A stretch of DNA of 5,351 nucleotides, from positions 1 through 5,351 of the forward strand of contig URKT01000109.1 in the NCBI GenBank assembly GCA_900548495.1, given 5' to 3'. The notes under the pieces are model-generated. The model saw only the letters and a list, made by a program, of their open reading frames with translations, was not told where the DNA came from and did no database searches. Source of the stretch: an uncultured Collinsella sp. (GTDB taxonomy: Bacteria; Actinomycetota; Coriobacteriia; Coriobacteriales; Coriobacteriaceae). Position 1 is the stretch's first letter, and every line of letters begins with the position of its first letter. Both the position numbers and the translations under genes were made by a program. Of this stretch, positions 1 through 5,330 are shown piece after piece.

Positions 1-16
1 TCTTTGTTTCGATTTC

Positions 17-56
17 AAAAAGCCCGGTCAGCAGCCGCAGAAGCTACCGACCGGGC
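17..56 (-). terminator. Intrinsic terminator of the OPT transporter gene
   Basis: On the minus strand an 8-bp perfect GC-rich stem (GCCCGGTC paired with GACCGGGC, at 49-56 and 22-29) is followed directly by five T residues (the A run at 17-21 on the plus strand). The loop region can form an extra AGC/GCT pairing. The hairpin begins about 40 nt past the TAA of the transporter gene, as expected for a Rho-independent terminator. On the plus strand no T run follows it, so it should act only on minus-strand transcripts. Confidence 0.85.
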
Positions 57-97
57 AAGCCGTAGGCAATATGGTTGCTGTCGAGCAGCTGCTCAGC

Positions 98-1801
98 TTA
101 GCCCAGCAGGCTTAAGCCCACGGAGACAAACGCCAGGATAACGCCGACGATGGACTCGCCGCCGAGCAGGCCGCTGGCGACAACCAGGCCCTGTTCCTGG
201 AAGGCGGCGTCCTTGGCAGCCCTCTCCTCGTCAGAAAGACCAGCGGTGGCGTCGCGGTGGGCGGACCACTTGTCGTAGGCGAGCTTGACGCAGGAGCCCA
301 GGAATGCCGTGAGTGACATGTAGAACGGGAGGTACACGCCCAGGCCGATCATCATGGCCGGAATGCCGAGCCAGTACATGACGATGCCGGCGATAAAGCC
401 GCCAACGAACCACGGCACGCTCGGGATGCCCGAGACCATGGTAGCGACGACGCTTGCCTGCGTGGCAACAAAGCTCTTGTCGGGGCCAAAGGCGTCCGGG
501 CCATAGGCGGTGACGAGCGCGACCATGACGGCTGCGGCGACCAGGGCGCCCACGATGCCGCCGATGGCCTGCCCGACCCACTGCGCACGCGGGTTGGTGC
601 CCAGCACGGCGCCGGCCTTAAAGTCGTTCATGACGTCGCCCGCAAGGCCGCACGCCACGGCTACGATGCCGGCGATAAAGAACAGCTTGACCTGAGCGAT
701 CTGTGCGAAGGCAGCCACGATGAGCATGACGATGAGGCCAAAGATCTCCATGGGGTCGATGCCCGTCTGGCCGCAGCTCTGTGCGCTCATGATGGTGGTG
801 ACAAAGGTGAACAGCGTCACGATGACGGCCGGAACGGGACCAAGGTCAAGCACGATGGCGATGATCACGGCGATGGCGGCAGCGCCCAGGCCGATGATGC
901 CGGCGTCGAGCTTAAGGGAGCCCGAGATGAGCGACTGCTCGTCGGTGTCGGTGGAGCTGTCGGCGGCAAGACCGCGGACGATGCCGGCGACCTGCGGCAG
1001 GATGTCCTTGAGGACGACGGCGACGCCAAAGCCCATCATGAGGCCCATGCCCAGGGACTTGACGATGCCCTGCGCAGTCACAACGTCAAACAGACCGGCA
1101 GCGGTGCCGCCCACGATGATGCCAAAGTTGCCCAGCAGCGCGCCGGCAAACCAGAAGGCGACGGGGGCGAAGCCCACCAAAAAGCCGATGGACAGCAACA
1201 TGGGCGAGTTGTAGATGGCAAAGGTCACGCCGGGGATATTGAGCGTGCACAGCATGCTGGGCACCACGCCCAGGGCGTCGCGCAGCACGCTATAGATGCC
1301 TGCGATGGCCATGGAACCAAAGAGCTGCTTGCCGGTTTTGCCGCCAGCCTCGGTCGCGCGCAAGGTCTGAGCTGCGGCGTTGCCGGTGGGGAACTCAAGC
1401 GCGGCGTCCACGATAAAGTGACGGTGGATGAGTGCGGTGGCCAGCAGGCCCAGGATAGTGCCGGCGAGTGCCACGATAAACATGTCGAGCCAGCTAATCT
1501 GGTCGGCATAGCCCAGCATCCAGGCGCCCGGGATGGTAAACGCCAGACCGCCGGCGACCATGGCGCCCGCGGACATGATGGTGTGGGTGACGTTTGCCTC
1601 GTTGAGGCTGGCGTTGCCCATGAGCTTAAGGAAGAACAGCGAGATGACGGCAGCGAAGACGATCGGCCAGGGGAGTGCGCCCATCTTGAGGGCGGTGTAG
1701 GCCGAGCTTGCCGTGATGATCACGCAGCCAAGGACGCCGATGACGACGCCGCGCAGCGTGAGTTGCCCGCGCATCGAAGCGCGGTTCGAGGGATTGCTCA
1801 T
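98..1801 (-). CDS. OPT/YSL-family oligopeptide (or metal-chelate) transporter
   Basis: This 567-residue polytopic membrane protein has about 14-16 hydrophobic segments spread over its whole length. It belongs to the oligopeptide transporter (OPT) superfamily, whose members are proton-coupled importers of small peptides or, in the YSL branch, metal chelates. Visible family landmarks are NVTHTIMSAGAMVAGG (residues 70-85), FPTGNAAAQTLRA (137-149), GIDPMEIFG (347-355), the AGDVMNDFKAG...TNPRAQ stretch (387-407), LGVYLPF (487-493) and a C-terminal ASGLLGGES segment (542-550). A charged loop at about 280-292 and another at 510-536 are probably cytoplasmic. The ATG at 1799-1801 is supported by AAAGGAG (1808-1814, minus strand) six bases upstream. 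The length suits bacterial single-chain OPT proteins and nothing looks broken. Substrate cannot be told from sequence. It is transcribed divergently from coaX and ends at a clear terminator, so it is probably monocistronic. Confidence 0.9.
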   Translation of the reverse strand: MSNPSNRASMRGQLTLRGVVIGVLGCVIITASSAYTALKMGALPWPIVFAAVISLFFLKLMGNASLNEANVTHTIMSAGAMVAGGLAFTIPGAWMLGYADQISWLDMFIVALAGTILGLLATALIHRHFIVDAALEFPTGNAAAQTLRATEAGGKTGKQLFGSMAIAGIYSVLRDALGVVPSMLCTLNIPGVTFAIYNSPMLLSIGFLVGFAPVAFWFAGALLGNFGIIVGGTAAGLFDVVTAQGIVKSLGMGLMMGFGVAVVLKDILPQVAGIVRGLAADSSTDTDEQSLISGSLKLDAGIIGLGAAAIAVIIAIVLDLGPVPAVIVTLFTFVTTIMSAQSCGQTGIDPMEIFGLIVMLIVAAFAQIAQVKLFFIAGIVAVACGLAGDVMNDFKAGAVLGTNPRAQWVGQAIGGIVGALVAAAVMVALVTAYGPDAFGPDKSFVATQASVVATMVSGIPSVPWFVGGFIAGIVMYWLGIPAMMIGLGVYLPFYMSLTAFLGSCVKLAYDKWSAHRDATAGLSDEERAAKDAAFQEQGLVVASGLLGGESIVGVILAFVSVGLSLLG

Positions 1802-1911
1802 ATAGAACTCCTTTGCGTATATCCGCTTCCCCCGGGAGCGCCGCTACGGATACGGCGCGGGAAGTCGGGTTACCAAGGGCCGCCGCGTGAGCTCGCGCAC
1901 GACCGCGCACC

Positions 1912-1917
1912 AGTATA
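1912..1917 (-). promoter_or_regulatory. Candidate -10 box for the OPT transporter
   Basis: TATACT on the minus strand matches the TATAAT consensus at five of six positions. It lies in the divergent intergenic region and would give a leader of about 100 nt. No good -35 hexamer sits 16-18 bp upstream. The leader can form a hairpin with GCGCCG/CGGCGC arms (1838-1843 and 1853-1858). The assignment rests on the -10 match and position only. Confidence 0.35.
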
Positions 1918-1927
1918 GCCGCAAGCT

Positions 1928-1945
1928 AGTCATTTTGGGATGACT
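1928..1945. promoter_or_regulatory. Dyad between divergent promoters (possible operator)
   Basis: AGTCAT at 1928-1933 and ATGACT at 1940-1945 form a perfect 6-bp inverted repeat with a 6-bp spacer. A further C/G match flanks it after one mismatch. The dyad lies between the two outward-facing TATACT boxes, 10 bp upstream of the minus-strand one and 15 bp upstream of the plus-strand one, so it overlaps the -35 zone of both. A repeat this short can arise by chance; its position is what makes it an operator candidate. No regulator family is assigned. Confidence 0.3.
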
Positions 1946-1960
1946 GGTTTAGGTAGGCGA

Positions 1961-1966
1961 TATACT
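1961..1966 (+). promoter_or_regulatory. Candidate -10 box for coaX
   Basis: TATACT (five of six to TATAAT) lies 27 bp before the chosen coaX start, giving a short leader of about 20 nt that contains the Shine-Dalgarno sequence. The -35 partner is poor: TTGGGA at 1935-1940 is 20 bp away and ATGACT at 1940-1945 is 15 bp away. Such weak -35 elements are compatible with activator or repressor control, but that is inference. Confidence 0.45.
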
Positions 1967-1993
1967 GCTGGGCAGACGAAAGGAGCGCCGACG

Positions 1994-2845
1994 ATGCTTA
2001 ATGGGTGCGCATATATATTGACGGTCGACGTGGGCAACACGTTCATTCGCTTTGGCCTGTTTGCAGAGGATTCGGCCGCGGCGCAGGAATGTCCGCTTGC
2101 GACGTGCGAGATCACCACGCCGTCGAGCATCACAGCAGACGAGGCGCGCATGCGTCTCGTGCAGGTCATGGCCGCACTGGCGGCCGATGCGGGCATGCCC
2201 GGCACGCTCGTGCCCACGGCGGCCGTGCTGAGCTGCGTGGTGCCGGCGCTCGAGCGCCCCTGGAAGGCGGCGCTTTCCCGTACCTGTACGGGACGTGTGC
2301 TCACCGTGGGGCCGGGCCTCAAGACCGGCATGCCCGTGCACTACGACGACCCGGCCGAGATCGGTCCCGACCGCATCGCCGATGCCGTGGCGGCTCTTGC
2401 CGTCTACGGCTCTCCCTGTATCGTGATCGACTTGGGTACGACGACCAATATCGAGGTCATCGACGCGCACGGTACCTTTGTGGGCGGCGTCATCGCGCCG
2501 GGTCTGGCGCTTGGCGCCCGATCGCTTTCGGCTGCTGCGGCGCGCCTGCCGCAGGTTGAGCCTTCGGCACCCACGCATGTGATCGGCCGCAACACGCGCG
2601 AGGCCATGCGCTCGGGCGTGGTCTTGGGCGAGGTGGCCCGCATCGACGGCATGCTCGACATGGTGCTAGCCGAGATGCGCGCGACCAAGGCCGCGGGGGA
2701 GGGCGACGTGCCCATCGTCATTACCGGCGACGACGCTGAGGCACTCGCGTCGCTGGTCGGTCACAGCCTGACGGTCGACGACGCGCTGACGTTGCGAGGA
2801 CTCGCCGAGCTCTACCGCATCAACCAAAAGCCCCGCCGCGTGTAA
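1994..2845 (+). CDS. coaX: Type III pantothenate kinase (CoaX)
   Basis: CoaX phosphorylates pantothenate using ATP, the first step of coenzyme A synthesis in the cytoplasm. It belongs to the ASKHA (acetate and sugar kinase/Hsc70/actin) fold. The 283-residue product shows DVGNT near the N-terminus (residues 12-16, phosphate-1 motif), GPDR (124-127, the family's GxDR with the probable catalytic Asp126), DLGTTT (146-151, phosphate-2 motif), GGVIAPG (164-170) and IGRNT (197-201). The ATG at 1994 is chosen over an in-frame ATG at 1940 because AGGAG lies at 1981-1985, eight bases upstream, and because the DVGNT motif then falls at the expected distance from the N-terminus. The upstream start would also place the candidate promoter inside the gene. 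The length is slightly above the usual 255-265 residues. The C-terminal TGG motif common in the family reads TGDD here (residues 244-247). All main catalytic motifs are otherwise present, so the call is firm. Confidence 0.93.
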   Translation: MLNGCAYILTVDVGNTFIRFGLFAEDSAAAQECPLATCEITTPSSITADEARMRLVQVMAALAADAGMPGTLVPTAAVLSCVVPALERPWKAALSRTCTGRVLTVGPGLKTGMPVHYDDPAEIGPDRIADAVAALAVYGSPCIVIDLGTTTNIEVIDAHGTFVGGVIAPGLALGARSLSAAAARLPQVEPSAPTHVIGRNTREAMRSGVVLGEVARIDGMLDMVLAEMRATKAAGEGDVPIVITGDDAEALASLVGHSLTVDDALTLRGLAELYRINQKPRRV

Positions 2846-2886
2846 AAGTGAGGGCGCCGGTGGGACAAACGCCTCCACCTTTCACC

Positions 2887-2895
2887 TGCTACAAT
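2887..2895 (+). promoter_or_regulatory. Extended -10 promoter of the dCMP deaminase gene
   Basis: TGCTACAAT contains the TGn extension followed by TACAAT (five of six to TATAAT). It lies 35 bp upstream of the ATG at 2930, which predicts a leader of about 28 nt carrying the Shine-Dalgarno sequence. No clear -35 hexamer is visible, which is usual for extended -10 promoters. It implies that the deaminase gene can be transcribed independently of coaX. Confidence 0.5.
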
Positions 2896-2929
2896 GGGTC
2901 AAACTATTGCGATTACGGAGGTGTCTGTC

Positions 2930-3454
2930 ATGTCGGACGATCTTCATCAAACTTCGTCAGGCAAGCGCCTGGACGTCATTAGCTGGGACGAGTTCTTTAT
3001 GAGCGTGGCCATCGCCGCGCAGCGCCGCAGCAAGGACCCCAACACGCAGGTGGGTGCGTGCATCGCCAACACCAACCACCGCATCCTTTCGGTGGGCTAC
3101 AACGGTACACCCTCGGCGCTCAACGACGACTTTTTTCCGTGGGGTACGAGCGACGACCCGCTGCAGGACAAGCACAACTACGTGGTCCATGCCGAGGCCA
3201 ACGCCGTGCTCAACTACCGTGGCTCGCTCAAGGACCTCGAGGGTTCCACGGTCTACGTCACGCTGTTCCCGTGCCATGACTGCGCCAAGATTTTGGCTCA
3301 GGTGGGCGTGGGCGAGGTCGTCTACCTGGACAACAAGTACGCCGACACCGATGACGGCCGTATCAGCCGCCGCATTCTCGACTCCTGTGGCATCAGCTAC
3401 CGCCAGGTTATCGTCGATGTCCAGATTGGTACCGGGGGACAGGCTCAGCAGTAG
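2930..3454 (+). CDS. dCMP deaminase (deoxycytidylate deaminase, ComEB-like)
   Basis: The 174-residue product is a zinc-dependent deaminase of the cytidine/deoxycytidylate deaminase family, most like dCMP deaminases, which convert dCMP to dUMP for thymidylate synthesis in the cytoplasm. The zinc site is complete: HAE (His87 as ligand, Glu89 as proton shuttle) and PCHDC (Cys115 and Cys118 as ligands). SKDPNTQVGA (34-43) and GYNGTP (56-61) are typical of the dCMP branch, including Bacillus ComEB. The ATG at 2930 is preferred to an in-frame ATG at 2894: GGAGG at 2917-2921 sits eight bases before it, and the earlier ATG overlaps the candidate -10 box. The last residues (GTGGQAQQ) are low-complexity and probably a flexible tail. 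dCMP specificity rather than another deaminase substrate is inferred from motif context. It sits between coaX and the Nfu gene with no evident functional tie. Confidence 0.9.
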   Translation: MSDDLHQTSSGKRLDVISWDEFFMSVAIAAQRRSKDPNTQVGACIANTNHRILSVGYNGTPSALNDDFFPWGTSDDPLQDKHNYVVHAEANAVLNYRGSLKDLEGSTVYVTLFPCHDCAKILAQVGVGEVVYLDNKYADTDDGRISRRILDSCGISYRQVIVDVQIGTGGQAQQ

Positions 3455-3588
3455 CGCGTGGCAACGCCAGTTGGCAACAAAACGCAGCTAAAAGAGCCCC
3501 GTCCCAAATTGACTGCTCGTGAAAGTCGCGTCTGCGCGCATGGACGGCTCGTGAGCGGGTACACGGCTGTAGTAACATAGCTTCTGTC

Positions 3589-3604
3589 CGCGGGCACGCC
3601 CGCG
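3589..3604 (+). other. GC-rich hairpin in the leader of the Nfu gene
   Basis: CGCGGGC and GCCCGCG form a perfect 7-bp dyad around AC (effectively a 6-bp stem with a CACG loop). It ends 12 bases before the AGGAG of the Nfu gene and is followed by TTATT. It could be a weak terminator for upstream transcripts or a 5' leader hairpin. A weak -10-like TAACAT lies at 3573-3578. The rest of the 172-bp gap after the deaminase gene has no credible gene. It does hold GCTCGTGA twice (3515-3522 and 3547-3554). Confidence 0.35.
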
Positions 3605-3626
3605 TTATTGTGAGAAAGGAGCCCCT

Positions 3627-3905
3627 GTGGCTGTTAACGAAGAGCTGCTTAAGAAGGTTCTTGAGGAGATCCGCCCCAACCTGCAGGCTGACGGCGGCGA
3701 TATGGAGTATGTGGGCGTCGACGACGAGGGTGTCGTCAAGCTGGAGCTGCAGGGCGCCTGCGCCGGCTGCCCTATGAGCGCACTGACCCTGTCCATGGGT
3801 ATCGAGCGTATCCTCAAGGAGCATGTGCCCGGCGTTACCCGTGTCGAGCAGGTCAATGCCTCCGGCGAGACCGACGACCTGTACGACGAGTACGCGCCGT
3901 TCTAA
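3627..3905 (+). CDS. Nfu/NifU C-terminal-domain Fe-S cluster scaffold protein
   Basis: This 92-residue protein consists of a single NifU-like C-terminal domain, which assembles or carries an Fe-S cluster, usually bridging two subunits, and passes it to target enzymes. The diagnostic CxxC is present as CAGC (Cys45 and Cys48) inside GACAGCPMSALTL, followed by GIERILKEHVPGV (58-70), and an earlier QADGGD (20-25) is also typical of the family. The N-terminal helix begins directly after the start. The start is a GTG at 3627, supported by AAAGGAG ending at 3621, five bases upstream; no ATG fits as well. An acidic C-terminal tail (ETDDLYDEYAPF) follows the domain. The length is normal for stand-alone Nfu proteins. 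No other Fe-S assembly gene lies in the window, so partners must be elsewhere. Confidence 0.92.
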   Translation: MAVNEELLKKVLEEIRPNLQADGGDMEYVGVDDEGVVKLELQGACAGCPMSALTLSMGIERILKEHVPGVTRVEQVNASGETDDLYDEYAPF

Positions 3906-3954
3906 GATGCGAAAGCTGCGGACGGCATACTCCGCATAAACGTTACGCCCAAAT

Positions 3955-3987
3955 ATGCGGCTGCGAGCGCAAGGCCCGCGGCCGCAT
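3955..3987 (+). other. Hairpin between the Nfu gene and lgt (weak terminator or leader)
   Basis: ATGCGGC (3955-3961) pairs with GCCGCAT (3981-3987). A G-U pair and three further GC pairs extend it inward to about 11 bp with an 11-nt loop. It is followed by TTTGTATG, a poor T tract. It sits 16 bases upstream of the lgt Shine-Dalgarno sequence. A smaller dyad, TGCGGA/TCCGCA, lies at 3917-3936. Together they suggest partial termination or processing between the two genes, so lgt may be only partly co-transcribed with the Nfu gene. Confidence 0.4.
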
Positions 3988-4014
3988 TTGTATGTAGGGA
4001 GTAGGAGGGTCGAC

Positions 4015-4836
4015 ATGCTCAACGACTTCTACCATATGCTTGATCCCGTCGCCATCTCGGCGGGGCCCATCACCATCTACTGGTACGGCCTGGCCTACGT
4101 GGTCGGCGCCCTGCTCACGGCGGTCGTCATGTACCGCACGCAGCGTCGCTGGGGTTTTAACATCACGATTGATGACCTGACGAGTGTCGTGGTCGGCGTG
4201 GTCTTTGGCCTCATTATCGGTGCGCGCCTGTTCTACGTCATCTTTTACGGCGACGGCTACTACTGGGCGCATCCGCTCGAGATCTTTGCCACCAACGAGG
4301 GCGGCATGAGCTTCCATGGCGGCCTGGTGGGCGGCATCATCGGCGGCGTGCTCGTGTGCCGCATGTACAAGCTCGACGCCTGGACCATCGCCGACCTTGC
4401 CGTTATCGGTGCTCCGCTGGCCTTATGTCTGGGACGCTGCGCCAACTTTGTCAACGGCGAGCTGTGGGGCAAGCCGACCGATCTGCCCTGGGGCGTGGTC
4501 TTCGGTGGCACCGCGGGCGATATGCCGCGTCACCCCTCCCAGCTTTATGAGGCATTTCTTGAGGGCATCGTGCTCTTTTGCATTCTGCAGGTGCTCAGCC
4601 GCAAAAAGCCGCTACTGCCCCAAGGCACGTTTATGGGCGTGTTTGTGATGGGTTACGGCATCGTTCGCTTTTTGATTGAGTTTGTGCGTGTGCCCGATGC
4701 GCAGCTGGGCTATCTGCTGGGCGGCGTTATCACCATGGGCCAGTTGCTGAGCCTGCCGCTCGTGATCGCCGGCCTGGCGCTCATCATCTTTGCTCGTCGC
4801 CGCAACCAGCCCCAGCGCGTCTACCTGGACGCCTAA
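4015..4836 (+). CDS. lgt: Prolipoprotein diacylglyceryl transferase (Lgt)
   Basis: Lgt transfers diacylglycerol from phosphatidylglycerol to the lipobox cysteine of prolipoproteins, the first step of lipoprotein maturation in the cytoplasmic membrane. The 273-residue product has about seven hydrophobic segments and the family motifs in order: IYWYGL (21-26), IGARLFYV (68-75), GGMSFHGGLVGG (96-107, His101), GRCANFVNGELWG (140-152, with Arg141, Asn144 and Glu149), RHPSQLYEA (172-180) and YGIVRFLIEFVR (214-225, with Tyr214, Arg218 and Glu222 at the spacing of the E. coli active-site residues). The ATG at 4015 is preferred to an in-frame ATG at 3955, which lies inside an intergenic hairpin and has no ribosome site. 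AGGAGG at 4003-4008 is six bases before the chosen start. Length is normal and all key residues are present. It is the last gene before the AT-rich gap. Confidence 0.96.
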   Translation: MLNDFYHMLDPVAISAGPITIYWYGLAYVVGALLTAVVMYRTQRRWGFNITIDDLTSVVVGVVFGLIIGARLFYVIFYGDGYYWAHPLEIFATNEGGMSFHGGLVGGIIGGVLVCRMYKLDAWTIADLAVIGAPLALCLGRCANFVNGELWGKPTDLPWGVVFGGTAGDMPRHPSQLYEAFLEGIVLFCILQVLSRKKPLLPQGTFMGVFVMGYGIVRFLIEFVRVPDAQLGYLLGGVITMGQLLSLPLVIAGLALIIFARRRNQPQRVYLDA

Positions 4837-4845
4837 CCACCAAAA

Positions 4846-4878
4846 CCACCACAAAGGGGACAGGCGCCTTTGTGGTGG
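4846..4878. terminator. Strong 12-bp hairpin after lgt (terminator or palindromic repeat)
   Basis: CCACCACAAAGG (4846-4857) and CCTTTGTGGTGG (4867-4878) form a perfect 12-bp stem around a 9-nt loop, starting nine bases after the lgt stop codon. No T run follows on the plus strand (GGCCTCAGG), so it is not a standard Rho-independent terminator for lgt. On the minus strand TTTT follows. It may still stabilise or end the lgt transcript, or act in both directions. The shape, a long palindrome with a GGGGACAGG core and a poor T tract, also suits a dispersed intergenic repeat. A genome search would decide. Confidence 0.5.
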
Positions 4879-5020
4879 CCTCAGGCGATTTGGGCGAATT
4901 GATACCGAAAATCTGCGCGCAAATTCAAATATGGTTGTCTGAGCATTACGCTTCTAACCGCCGATGGGTTAAAGATATTCTCATCAGTTTGGTAGGATAT
5001 TCCTTCCGGTTGATGACCTA

Positions 5021-5051
5021 CTGCTCACGGTCGATTTTCGACCGTGAGCGG
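5021..5051. repeat. Near-perfect long hairpin (14-bp stem)
   Basis: GCTCACGGTCGA (5023-5034) pairs perfectly with TCGACCGTGAGC (5038-5049) around a 3-nt TTT loop. A T-G and a C-G pair extend the stem to 5021 and 5051. No T run follows on either strand, so it does not look like an intrinsic terminator. It is the most stable structure in the AT-rich gap and directly follows another hairpin (4981-5016). It could be a structured RNA element or a palindromic DNA repeat. Confidence 0.6.
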
Positions 5052-5255
5052 GATGTTTGCTATTGAGCAAAAATTTGTGCAAATAAATCTAATGCCATTA
5101 AAAAATGATGTGCAACTAAATTACCAGTAGAAACAAAAATAGATAGCGAATAAACGAAGGTAAATCTGAGCAAATGTCAAGAGAATTGAGGATCCGCTAC
5201 AAAAATGTCGGTTTTGTTGCTCAGATGTCTAAACAATCGTTGCAATATGTACACT

Positions 5256-5290
5256 AAACGTGCGCAATTACAGATTGCGCAGATACGTTT
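5256..5290. promoter_or_regulatory. Inverted repeat upstream of the partial gene (operator or leader hairpin)
   Basis: TGCGCAAT (5261-5268) and ATTGCGCA (5274-5281) form a perfect 8-bp dyad around TACAG. AAACG (5256-5260) and CGTTT (5286-5290) extend it after a one-sided GATA bulge. It ends 45 bases before the ATG at 5336. The symmetry and size suit a repressor operator; the bulged extension also suits an RNA leader hairpin. No regulator family is assigned. Confidence 0.45.
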
Positions 5291-5320
5291 GATAGGGAAA
5301 GAGCAAGATCGCGGTCTCTT

Positions 5321-5330
5321 GGGGAGGAGA
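5321..5330 (+). promoter_or_regulatory. Strong Shine-Dalgarno sequence for the partial gene
   Basis: GGGGAGGAGA places AGGAG at 5325-5329, six bases before the ATG at 5336. This is the main evidence that a gene starts there. Part of it can pair with upstream GTCTC (5314-5318 with GAGAC at 5327-5331), which would mask the site in RNA. Confidence 0.6.

Noticed and set aside
83..94. 12-bp palindrome GAGCAGCTGCTC just after the transporter stop codon
   Set aside because: A self-complementary block without a loop or T run. The real terminator at 17-56 explains the 3' end, so no separate function is supported.
1418..1918. Long open frames opposite the OPT and coaX genes
   Set aside because: They are antisense or out-of-frame to clearly homologous genes and arise from GC-rich codon bias; their products are low-complexity Arg/Ala/His-rich.
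2859..2882. GGTGG/CCACC hairpin followed by TTT as a coaX terminator
   Set aside because: The stem is only 5 bp with an 11-nt loop and three T residues, too weak to call as a terminator. It is mentioned only for its likeness to the post-lgt palindrome core.
3455..3580. The deaminase frame stays open for 41 more codons after its TAG stop, including a GTG at 3458
   Set aside because: No ribosome site precedes the GTG, the encoded residues resemble no domain, and the upstream product is already full length, so neither readthrough nor a small gene is supported.
4872..5066. 64-codon plus-strand open frame from a GTG
   Set aside because: The start lies inside the hairpin after lgt, there is no Shine-Dalgarno sequence, the frame runs through the 14-bp hairpin at 5021-5051, and the peptide shows no recognisable family.
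4911..5284. ATCTGCGC and GCGCAGAT as terminal inverted repeats of a small inserted element
   Set aside because: An 8-bp match over this span is expected about once by chance, no target-site duplication flanks it, and the right copy overlaps the 5256-5290 dyad.
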